Shown piece after piece: positions 12,601 to 22,514 of a stretch of 64,000 nt of DNA. Both the position numbers and the translations under genes were made by a program. Under the pieces are notes generated by a model that ran no database searches, was not told the DNA's origin, and saw only the letters and a program-made list of their open reading frames with translations. How positions within the stretch are numbered: position 1 is the first letter of the stretch; every line of letters begins with the position of its first letter. Source of the DNA: Lottia gigantea (taxonomy: Eukaryota > Mollusca > Gastropoda > Lottiidae); NCBI RefSeq assembly GCF_000327385.1, contig NW_008706746.1:6822081-6886080 (forward strand), written 5' to 3'.

Positions 12601-15600
12601 CTTCAGTGGAAGAGACTGTGTATTCATGGTTACCACACTTTCAGACAGCAGAAAATGGAAATGACCCAAATGTCTCTTTTCATTATGAAATACTTACTCC
12701 CTTATGATTGATATACTTCCTCATGTGAAAAATTCATTAGCTGCTACCAATGTTTCGTGAAAATGCTGCTACAGATTTCGGGTTTCATTTTGCGTTTCGA
12801 ATCTTTAGTACTTGGTTTATTTATTCTCAGAACCAAAAATTGGAAACTTCAAACACTGTAACATTCTGAGCTTCAGCCTCTCCTATGTTTTATATTTCAG
12901 ACTATAGGAAAGATAATGAGTCTACCTCAGCCAGGAATAGCTCTGATATCTATAGATGAAGTACCAGGTTTGTACCACATTTTACCATGTTAGAGTTGTT
13001 TACTGATGGTTAAAATAATAGGTATTACTCAACATTGTTTACATTGTGTTGTATAAAAAAAATACTGATGCTATTCCATTTTATAATTCTTCACAGAAAT
13101 ATTGTATTGTGTATTGTAGTATCTAATGGATCAATGGAAAGTAAACTAAAAGATCAAGAAGACCACTATACCTATATCAATATGAATTATTTACATTGGG
13201 AGAATCACAGTCAGATGTGGAAACCACGCGGCACAGTCGGAGACAAGTACGTATTTTATTGGGTCAATCCACTGATGCATATCTTATACACATTCGTATG
13301 ACAGTTGAACTCTTTTTAAAAAATCATTAGGAGCTTCAGTCTCATAAACAATGCCAAAAATATTACATATTTCTACCTTGTTTCACTTTAGCAGGCAAAC
13401 CATGTATTTTGGACTAGCTATTAATGTTTTCACATGATTTTCAAACCTTCCAATCAACACACTGCTAGTGAGCTTTACAATTGTGTTGTAAATAGACACA
13501 AGCAAGAAATTCGTGAATATTATATGAGTATTGGCAACCCCTATTGTATTAAAAAGGTTGTTTTGATTGGTTAAAAATCACCACCTCTTTAAAGAAAGGA
13601 ACCAATGATAACATCATCAAAATGGGTGTAGTTTAAGTGACAATGGAGCTTTGTTAGCAATTTTCTGGCTTTTTGAGTTTTAGAAATAGATCTATTTTGC
13701 ACGCTCTATATTTTTATAGATTGAATTTAGATTGAAATAGTAAGATTACTCAAGGAATTATTGCTGTTCCATCTAGTGCACTGCTATATTTGCATTTTTT
13801 GCATTTGCAATTAAAATCTTATGACTTATAAAGCTTAAGCCTGTTATTTCTAATCGCTTTATTTTAGCCAAAATGATCTACATAGACAAAGGTATTTTAA
13901 AATAGATGTAGAAGTAGATTTTTAATTTACGTGAACTTTGAATCGTTGTTATATTGATGTAGTAAAAGTTGTATATATTTTGACTTGAACTGATGGTTAT
14001 GAACATTATCTTTATAGTGTTTTATTTACAATTTTCAATACATTCGCTTTGGATATTCAAGCTTTATTTTATTTGTGTTTTATTTTAGTGAAGTTGATTT
14101 AAACAGGCGAAGGTATTTTGAAATAGTTGTAGATTAAAGAGTTTTATTAGGAGTAGATAGTTGAGAAATAATTTGTTAGTAGCCATATTGCTTGTAAATT
14201 TTGTTGATTGATTATTTAAAAGCCTAACTTAATTTTAGTTACCTGTGTATCTTTTTAATACGAAAGCCTGACTTAAGGTTTGTGTGAAGAATTGTAGGAT
14301 TTTGATTGTAGATGCATGTATTGTAGTTTAATCCATGCAGAATTTTTAGGATTAAGTTAGTAGATAGCCAATATAGTAATTTACATTTAAAAAAAGGACA
14401 AGTGTCATATGATTTTTAGACAAACTTTTGAAATAAATACAAAACCAAGATGGGGGTTTTTCTTCTTTTAAAAAAAATAGTTTACCTGTAGGCAAAAGAA
14501 TATGGCAAAAATGTTCCCTCCCAATTTAAAACAGTCCAGAGAATTTTCTAGGAGTTTGTGGTTTCCTATCCCCTTAGTAAAATGTGGCTAATGTTAGATC
14601 GATATTTTCACCTGTATTGGCTTCAATTCAATTTTAGATTTACCATTCAGAGTATAGAATCATTTCAACAAGACCTAGAGGGTGGAACTGAAACCTCTAA
14701 TGAAACATATCGTCCCAATTCCCCAGCAGAGTGCTTTCCCTTGGCGTCTGGAGCTGGGAATTATCGACCTACAGAACCATTGATATACACCCCTAGACAG
14801 TATACTACTGCAATAACACACACAGCACCAAATAAGGTAATTTTAGCAATTAAAGCAATTGTTTCTTTTAAATTTAAATGAAATTTAGAAACGAGGATCA
14901 ATATGACATACTAAAGAAAATTCTTATATAATAAAACACACTTAGAGAACATTTAGAGAGATCATTTTGTTCAAAAATATTTATTTACATAATAGGATTA
15001 GGAAAGAGACTATCGCCTATAGTAACCTCTCCTTTATTAGAGAGTTCATATAGCTGATAATAATTATTTGATATTTTGATTTATCGAACTACAAAATCAA
15101 CCATGAAGTCAAGATGATAAAATTTCTTTTTTAGACTCACAAAGTTCCCAGACCATTGTCATCAGTCTTCAAGGATAAATTAGATCTGAAACTTGACATC
15201 CGCAAGCGACCAAAATCTGCCGTAGCACTACGTTCTTCATCACCACGGTCACAAGGCAGACAGACAGAAGGTTCACATAAGATGGTTGACTGGAAGGAAA
15301 GGGAAGATCAAAATTTTCAAAATGGAGATCATACCCGTCTTGAAGGTCAAGGTTGTCACCATGGTGATGATGTCAGGCAGAAGTCAAATGATGATGTTGG
15401 GAATACAGAGTTAAAAGATGTTGGAAGTGTGAATGCATTAACATCAAGTTCGAAGACCAAATCTCCCATAGGCGTATTTATCACAACTGGCAACGAAGCT
15501 GATCAGGTAACTTAGTCTGTCCTAGGAATCAAAAGATATAAGCTTTCATGTTTATAGAAAAACTATTTCGGAATATATTTACTCTATATTTGACATGTAC

Positions 15601-18600
15601 ATGGATACAGGCAATAAATTTCTCTACAGTGCTGCATGTATAAACATGAATTGTTGAGTTGATAAATTCAGAAATAGTTTTTCTATATGTATAGTGATTT
15701 CCTTACTCATTACCTCACTATTTCAATATCATAGAAAGATGCTATTTTCATTCTTATCTTGTAAATAAGGTTGCATTTGAAAAAGGCTAGTTTTCATTAC
15801 TTAGCTAGCGTGATCATTTGTTAAAATGTATGAGCAAACTCAAAAGATTTCTGCATTTTTTAAATGAGTCTGTAAATATATTTTAAAAATGTTTGTTTTT
15901 TTAGGAATCATCTACAAATAATGTAGATCAGTACATCACCAATATGATTGAGTCTTGCATTGACAAGGCATTAGATTCCTTTCGAGAAGATCCCACGGAG
16001 CAATCAGAGTTAAAAAATTCTACTAGTAATGAGATGGAGGTGAGTTGATTAAATTTGAAAAGCCTAGGCCTATTGAAAGGCAAAAGATAGGTCAAATATT
16101 TATTTTCAAATGCTTATATAAGTAAGTTAGTAACTAATGACATCAGAGAAAGTCAGTGAAGTTGAAGACAACTAAAAGAAGCAGTAGAATGTGAAATGAG
16201 TTTATTTTCAACAGAACAGGTAACTGACAGTGTCTCTTAAGTTTTATCAATATTTTCAGAAGTGACTTTCTTTTGCCTTTCAGCATAGAATTATTATAGC
16301 ATTCATAAATAATCTTTCAGAAAATAAATGTAAAATAAACAGTCTGCTCATCTGAGTCTGATTCAGAACAAAAACACGAGCACTCTGCCATATTCTTAGA
16401 TAGTTCATTAATCATCACAATGTATGTTTAGTCTGCATAGATTCTATGACTATTTATTTTATCCAAATATAACGTAACCTGCTGTATCTTTGCTTATACC
16501 AACATGTGTTTTTTTACTGATAATGCTACACATAATCTCTGTCTCACAGTCTATAGATCTACATTGTGTTGTCTCTATCAATTTGTGCATTCCTTCTTCG
16601 TCTTGCAGACTTCCTAGTAACAAGGGCACGTAACTCTCCAGTCTTGTCATAGTCCAGAGGATTCAGTCCATCTTCATCTTGGACCTTGACGTCTGCCCCG
16701 TGTCGGATCAAGGTATTAGCTATATCTGTTTGGTTGTTGTCTGCTGCATGATGTAGCGGAGTCTTTTGTCGAAAGTCAGAACTATTTACTTGTGCTCCAT
16801 GTTCAATGAGTAAATCGGCACAATCGACATGTCCGAGACGCGAAACATGGTGTAAGGGAGTTAATCCTTGAAGATCGTGAGAGTTGACCTTTGCATCTGC
16901 TTGTATCAACAGATTTGCTATGTTGTAATGGCCGCCTTCAACTGCATTATGCAGTGCTGTTTTGTTGCCTAGTGACAACATGTTTATGTTGCGTGTGTGA
17001 CTGAGTAAAGTTGGCACCATATCTGTATCGCCGTTTAAAACAGTCAGATGTAGAGGAGATTTTCTGAAAGAGGTTGTCAAGTTCACGTCTGCTCCATGGT
17101 CTAGAAGAATGCTTGTTAGTCGATGGTAGTTTTTGGCACAAGCAACATGTAGTGGAGTTCTTCCTACTATTTTTTCCTTGGTGTTCACATTGATGGAGTT
17201 TCTGCTGACTATCAGCTTAGTGATTTCTGTCATTCTTTCAGCGACTGCTTGGTGAAGTGGGGTTGTCCCCAGTCTATCTTTGATGGTCACGTCTGCTCCT
17301 TCGTGCAAGAAAAATTTAGCGATTTCCTGATTTCTGTAAATTATTGCTAGAAGAAGTGGTGTTCGCTTGAGTCTGTCTTGTGAATTCAGTCCGGAGCCGC
17401 GCTGCAGCAACACTTTAGCCATCGATTGGTTGTTTTTCATCGCACATAAATGTAACACGGTTTGCTCGAGTTTGTCCTTGACCTTAATATCAGCTCCTTG
17501 ATCTAGTAACAGTTTAACAGCTTGGCTGCGATTGGCCCAAACCATTTTATGTAGTAAAGTTTGTCCAGTCTTTGAAGATACGATTTCATTTACGTTCGCT
17601 CCTGCATCTTTCAATATCTTAACAGCAACAAGATTGTTGTAGAGCAACGCAGCATGAAGGGGAGACAATCCGTATTTATTTCGCGTGTAGATATCTACGC
17701 CTTTTGATATAAATGATTTCAGAAGATCATTTTTAGATTTTTGAATAACAATGTGTAGTAATGTATTTCCAGTCCCAATTATAGTGCTACATAGCTCTCT
17801 CCAGTATTTATATGGTTTATTTAAAAGTTTTTTTATTTGAACTTCATCACCATAAATAATTTTATTGTACCAGTTTACGGCATCGTTTTCTATCTTTTCA
17901 TACGACTTCATTTCTATTTACTTTGAATCACTGATATCATTTAAAAAACACCAAGTTTATTGGTTTTTAACTAAGCACTGAAAGAATAAAGCTGTCGTAA
18001 ATTGTACATTTTTCTCCTAAAATTTGGATCCACTAAAATCACCAACACAGATGTCTTTAGGACATTAAAGATTAAAAAACTAAAATGCTTGGAGTTAAAA
18101 TTTCACAACTACTTGATCCCAATATATATGGTCAATTTATTATTCTTAAGAAATTCTTTCTTAGTGAGGACAAGACATAGGTCTATCTGTTAACTGCAAT
18201 TATTCATTAATCCTTGGTAAATCCTATACACCCACTAAGTTGGCCTACTGCTATATTCCTTATTGTATTGTTACAAAAGAATATCATATATAATCACTGG
18301 CAGGTTCTTTAAACATTCTGTTATCTTTTCAATTGTTAAAAGTAAGAAATTTACGATAATTTTAAGCACTGTCGATATTTCACGTTCTAGATTAGCTAAC
18401 TGCTATATTTCCAATTGTTAAAAGTAAGATTATCCTAAGTTTATGACACAAGCCTAAAAGCTACCATGTCGATGTTAACTGTGCTGCTTTACACCCTCCA
18501 GGTTGGGTAATTGTTATATTCCCAGTTGTTTAAAGTAATAGTAGGCTAATGTTATGACACAAGCCTGAAGGTTGACCAATATGTGACTATGTAAAGTTGT

Positions 18601-21600
18601 GTTTATTGATAAACAATAAAACTATGACAGTATAAAATATTACTATTGACAATAAACTTCTATTGTATCTTTATATGGACAAATAGCTTGACAATTGGTT
18701 AGAGAGCTTAAAGAGACACTCTCACTTTCTCGAAGTAGATAAGATTTGTTTTTGGCACACAATACTGTATAATATTTTTAGTAAGGAATAATATTAATAG
18801 TTTGGAATTATAGTATGACTTTCATGGGCAAGGGATAATGTCCCTTACCTTTGAATGATTAAAGGGATTGTAAAGAGGTTTTTTCTAAACTTTTTATGTG
18901 CATCAGGGACAGCATCAATTTGTACCATTTCAATTTACAATCCTTCCAAGTAAAAACTTCTGGTGCACTTCTAATGAAATTGGATCCACAATGTCAATAT
19001 GGTGGCTCAATCTCTGGCAAAGTGGATCATTAATTGCCAAAGCTGTAGAGCAATCTAAGTTAAAATCAGGCAAAGGAGATCAGGGTGGATTTTGAATATA
19101 TATTTGAAAAATAAAGACACTTCTCTACAGTTTGGCCATCATTTCTAAAGTGAGCTATTTGCTGTATTTGCCACCATTTTGCTACTGCTATGTGTACTTT
19201 AGGTTCAAATCCCCTGAAATAAATTCTTTCAGCTGATAAAGGAAAAGAGTAGACGAAGTTTTCCCTTTAAATGACATAAAATGGCATGAATAGATAAAGA
19301 ACAATAGAAAAATAGAATTGAATAGAATTGGCTACATATTTCTTACTAGGTGATACTAGTATTTAGTTTGTTATGAGTTTTGTTCAATCAAAGAAAAACA
19401 GCTCTTACTTAATAATAATAAAATACTTAACAAAGAATAGTTTATAGGGTTGCCATTTATTTTAGTGGGATTTAAAGTTAAACAATTGAACTGAAATGAT
19501 TTTAATTCAAATTTTTGGTGTTGATATAAATGAGGCCTGTTCACTATTTATTGTAAACATGATATAGATCTACAGTTTATATTTTTTAAAAAGATAAAAG
19601 AACTTGCTAAGCTTGAAGATGGGTTTCCTTATTTTTTAGTATGAAATTAAGCAAACTATTCGATCAATCAGTGTTTCTAATGATTTATTATGTTTTCTTA
19701 ATCATATCATTATGTTCTTAGTGCATGTGATTAATCATATCATTTAATCATAAATGTCCATGTATGTACAGTCTGGATAAACAAAAAAAGACTTTTTGAC
19801 CTTTCTTGATCCGTCACTCATTGAAATTCTGCTGGTATTTCTCTTCTAATTTAGCCAATTATGAATTAATTATGAACATGTAAGACCTCTACTTTAAATT
19901 CATTTTCAGTATTAGCATTTTCATTTTCATTAATGAAAATAAGAGAACCCATCTTTAAATGAAAACTAGTTATTGTCTAGTGACTAAGTTAGAATTGTTT
20001 TCATTGCATACCACATGGCATTGATTTCAAACCAAGCCTGTAATGGAGGCAAATATATAACTAATGAAATGACGAGTAACTTTATAATCGTATTTATTTC
20101 ATCTACGGACATATATTTCTAATCCTACCAGACATCTCTTTGTCACATTTTAACATGGATTGCACTACAGCATTGGAAACAGTAAAATGTAAAACGCTAT
20201 CTCACCTTTTTTTCAGAAGCAGCCAATTTCTGATAAAGATTCATGTGCTATGTGTTTGAGTCAAACCAACAAACTAGTTCTTAACAACGAAAATACAACG
20301 AGACCACATTCAGCTCTAGGACATGATGAATTATCTAAAGAGAAAGTGTCCTATCGTCCTTATTCAGCGCATCAGAGTCTGTCAAATTCTCAACCTCCAG
20401 CCGACCAAAAGTCTCCAATCTACACAGAAATCCAGGTTCAAATTCCAAAATTTGAGATTGAAGATTCAGAGTCTGCTAGAAGTCGGGAATCAGACACACT
20501 CAAACCAAAGAGTGGGAAAAAAGGGAAGAGTGAAAAAACTGAAATAAGCAGGTAATTTGATAATTTTGTTTATGTTTAACATACATGTTCAGCTACTAAT
20601 TCATAAATTTAACTTAGTATCTGTTGGTAATAGTGCATGTACCGAAGTTTATCTGTCAAAGTGTCTTGGGGATCAACATAGAAAATTGTGCAATCCAATG
20701 ACATAAAAAAGAGCACTTTACTATTTGGAAGGGGTAATTAATCAATACTGAATCCACTTTCAAAAGCATAGAAGTTGGATCAGAAATGAAATGATTGGAG
20801 TTTTACGTCCTACTTTTCTGCACCATGTGGGCTAATGAAGACGGTCAACGCCATGCAGGGTGCAATGAGGGAAATTTTGCAAGGACAGCGGCATGGGTTT
20901 ATTGTCCCATCTGAACAACTAGATGCATCCCTAGACCCCCAGCTTAGCGAGCAAGCGTCTAACTCACTGAGCCACCGCGGCTCTCAGTAGTTAGATCAGA
21001 AACAGTGTCTCCAGAACGTTTCATTACAAATACGGGTAATGTGTAAGTTGTTATTTTGCGGTTTGTTTTATAAAAAAAAAATATTTTTCAGACAACCAAT
21101 AAAAACCAGACCATTCAGTGCTGTAGATGCTTACAAAACATTTGTTCAGCAGCCATCTTTTCCATTGAAATATCGTCATGGTAACAGGTATAGATCAGAT
21201 TTTCAGAGTCGAACAACAGATTTGAAAATTTTAGGTAAGATTGCCGATACCATTAGCATTTGGGATAATCCAATGTAACATAATTTATTTGGCATCTTTG
21301 CCTGTCTGTTATTCTAGTATATCTATGGGTTTTTGCTTTGAAGTCGGAGAACCTGGTAAAATGGTACTGCATGCCCTTCATTAATCAACTATCTACATTA
21401 GGCATCCAGTTTTTACCTCGCTTTAACTTTAAACTTTAAAGCGCTGGCCTAGGTCATGAAGTAAGAAAATAGCAATAGTTATGAAAAAAAATCTTAGTTT
21501 TGAGTTGCTTGGTTTGTAGTTATTCATATTTTGGATTTTGTAGTTGACAGCCACTTTGGTGTTAATATTTTTTGTCTGGTTTTCAGGAAAAACCCAGATA

Positions 21601-22514
21601 GAGAAGCCTCCTCCCCAACGCCCTCCCTCACCAGTAAATAGAGGTATGAATAATAACAAACTAGAGTTACGAATCACCAGGGCCAATAACTGGTTAGCCG
21701 GGGGGCGTGACGTTCACAAAGAAATGACAAGAAATCGTCCAAAATCTGGCCATGTACCAGGGTGGAAAGAGGGCTTACCCCAGACACTTGCTCGACGACC
21801 AAAATCTGCTATGGTACCTAGATCAGGAAGGTAAGATGTTAATTTCTCATCTTGACAACCAAAAACATTAATAGGTTTGAAAAGAAATGCAAAGCCTTCT
21901 GAACCTTGATAGGGTGTTATAAGCTAAAACTGTTTTGACAAAAGAAACAAATTGTCTTCTTCTCAGTGTAAACTTTCTCCATGATAGAGAGAAATTATTA
22001 TTTGTTTTCTAATTCTAAAATTTAGACAACTGCATTCAAAATCGTGTGAAAAGGGCCCCTGATCTGACTGAAAAATTTATATATTTTTAAATTTTTTTTC
22101 AGGCAATCTCAGATGCTTGTAGCTTTAACTCCTGTTTCAATTTATGAATATGGTGAGTTTTTCTTCCCTCATTGCAAACTCTATGGAATAATGTGCAGAA
22201 GTCAATCCAGCTGTTAATGGGTATGGATATTCCAGGACAGTACAATGCCAAGAGGTTTGGCCATGGTCTAGCAGGTAGAAGGATCATCATGAGCCTGAGT
22301 TATTATGCTAATAAAAAATGGCTATTTCTTTCTTGTTTTCTTTCTTTCTTTTATAATATCTTGTTAAAATTTTGTGTGTTTTTCAGGCAGTGCTTATAGT
22401 TCAACAGACTTACCAGAGCTTCCCAGTCTCTCCGATTATCCATCTACAATTCGCCCCTCACCGTCTCCACGACTACTTGGAACACTCCCTAGCAACCATT
22501 ACTTGATGTCGTAG
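3648..22514 (+). CDS. Leucine-rich-repeat protein with C-terminal RPxSA motifs, function unknown
   Basis: About 28 coding exons join in phase: 3648-3665, 4259-4328, 4672-4799, 5535-5691, 6081-6143, 6690-6751, 7189-7266, 7412-7460, 7589-7667, 8136-8238, 8540-8613, 8965-9067, 9587-9702, 10189-10280, 10664-10752, 10984-11103, 11688-11811, 12410-12441, 12901-12967, 13120-13246, 14638-14836, 15135-15506, 15905-16039, 20217-20551, 21092-21234, 21587-21830, 22103-22152, 22387-22514 (about 1,119 residues). Residues 20-140 hold four or so LRRs of the SDS22 type (LEYLDLSNLSL, VQYLNLHGNNLQ, LWSVNLSCNK, FGELILSNNDL) with an LRR-cap-like end (VWMLDGRIVT). An all-helical middle of about 400 residues follows, then a low-complexity tail with six RPxSA/G motifs and a proline-serine-rich end. 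The start (MRLTSQ, an 18-nt exon) is chosen because MRLT..IIRERA resembles the N-termini of ciliary LRR proteins such as DNAAF1 and LRRC6; it is the least certain exon. I do not recognise an orthologue. A ciliary or microtubule role is only a guess. Confidence 0.72.
9210..9270 (-). mobile_element. 5'-truncated SINE fragment with 14-bp target-site duplication
   Basis: A 61-bp tail fragment of the SINE family seen at 20787, 42823 and 44489, in reverse orientation (tail ATGGAGTTTTACGTCC on +). It is flanked by an exact 14-bp direct repeat, GATGGACTATCAGA, at 9196-9209 and 9271-9284, which marks a target-primed reverse-transcription insertion. It lies in an intron of the LRR gene (9068-9586). Confidence 0.85.
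9735..9900 (+). mobile_element. SINE, head and body, 3'-incomplete
   Basis: The + strand reads like the reverse complement of the copies at 42823 and 44489. The tRNA-like head (TTTGAGTTGGACGCTTGCTT) is followed by CAACCTGTTTTCCCTC, GATGCAG and ATGGGACAATAAA body blocks. The 3' third, with the conserved tail, is missing or too diverged to see. It lies in the intron 9703-10188. Spurious minus-strand frame 9855-10049 overlaps it. Confidence 0.65.
11215..11308. repeat. Dispersed ~80-bp repeat, copy 1
   Basis: Contains GAGTAACGACATGTTTCAGG followed by TTCTGTTTTGATATTTC. The same core recurs at 38424-38497, 42203-42277 (reverse), 47972-48030 and 62087-62152 (reverse). In this copy a flanking GAAATATTAAAACAGAG on the left mirrors CTCTGTTTT...GATATTTC on the right, so it may be a small terminal-inverted-repeat element. 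It lies in an intron of the LRR gene. Confidence 0.65.
15553..15687. repeat. Inverted repeat (foldback), 22-bp arms
   Basis: TATAGAAAAACTATTTCGGAAT at 15553-15574 is matched by its reverse complement at 15666-15687 with one mismatch, around a 91-base spacer. This is the size and form of a small non-autonomous terminal-inverted-repeat element. It lies in the intron 15507-15904 of the LRR gene. Confidence 0.75.
16453..16458 (-). promoter_or_regulatory. Poly(A) signal AATAAA for the nested ankyrin gene
   Basis: TTTATT on + reads AATAAA on -, about 100 bases after the ankyrin stop codon, a normal spacing for a short 3' untranslated region. The AT-rich background makes chance occurrence likely, so this rests on position. 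Confidence 0.45.
16559..17911 (-). CDS. Intronless ankyrin-repeat protein nested in an intron of the LRR gene
   Basis: One uninterrupted 450-residue frame, antisense to its host and entirely inside the intron 16040-20216. About 44 N-terminal residues are followed by eleven to twelve ankyrin repeats, recognisable from TPLH-type turns at regular ~33-residue spacing (GNTLLHIVI, GLSPLHAAL, GQTLLHKMV, TVLHLCAM, TPLHQAVA, TPLHVACA, SPLHLTVL, TALHNAVE, TPLHHVSR, TPLHHAAD, NPLDYD) and GADV/GAQV loops. The end is short and basic (RKSARRRRNAQIDR). There is no signal peptide, membrane segment, SOCS box, death domain or kinase. Ankyrin stacks bind other proteins; the partner is unknown. An AATAAA on the minus strand at 16453-16458, 101 bases past the stop, fits its own 3' end. 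Lack of introns fits a retrocopy or simply a single-exon gene; no poly(A) tract or flanking duplication was seen. Confidence 0.82.
   Translation of the reverse strand: MKSYEKIENDAVNWYNKIIYGDEVQIKKLLNKPYKYWRELCSTIIGTGNTLLHIVIQKSKNDLLKSFISKGVDIYTRNKYGLSPLHAALLYNNLVAVKILKDAGANVNEIVSSKTGQTLLHKMVWANRSQAVKLLLDQGADIKVKDKLEQTVLHLCAMKNNQSMAKVLLQRGSGLNSQDRLKRTPLLLAIIYRNQEIAKFFLHEGADVTIKDRLGTTPLHQAVAERMTEITKLIVSRNSINVNTKEKIVGRTPLHVACAKNYHRLTSILLDHGADVNLTTSFRKSPLHLTVLNGDTDMVPTLLSHTRNINMLSLGNKTALHNAVEGGHYNIANLLIQADAKVNSHDLQGLTPLHHVSRLGHVDCADLLIEHGAQVNSSDFRQKTPLHHAADNNQTDIANTLIRHGADVKVQDEDGLNPLDYDKTGELRALVTRKSARRRRNAQIDRDNTM
18830..18940. repeat. Dispersed repeat shared with 50140-50225
   Basis: GATTGTAAAGAGGTTTTTTC then ATGTGCATCAGGGACAGCATCA resembles GATTGTATAGAGGTTTTCTA then TGTATTGGGGACACTGATAGCATCA near 50150-50205. 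Both lie inside introns or between exons of unrelated genes, so this is an interspersed repeat of unknown class. Confidence 0.5.
19616..19957. mobile_element. MITE-like element, copy 1 (terminal inverted repeats)
   Basis: The left end AAGATGGGTTTCCTTATTTT is mirrored at the right end by AAAATAAGAGAACCCATCTT (about 18 of 20 paired). The interior includes GACTTTTTGACCTTTCTTGA and ATTCTGCTGGTATTTCTCTT, both found in reverse orientation at 27840-28186. It is about 340 bp, has no coding capacity and lies in the large intron of the LRR gene. Confidence 0.72.
20787..20989 (-). mobile_element. tRNA-derived SINE with 13-bp target-site duplication
   Basis: Read on -, the head GCGGTGGCTCAGTGAGTTAG resembles a tRNA A-box region. 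It is followed by a CTTGCTCGCTAAGC stretch and a body ending in GTAGGACGTAAAACTCCAAT and a TCATTTC tail. Flanks GTTGGATCAGAAA (20774-20786) and GTTAGATCAGAAA (20990-21002) form a 13-bp target-site duplication with one mismatch. It sits in the intron 20552-21091 of the LRR gene. Confidence 0.85.
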
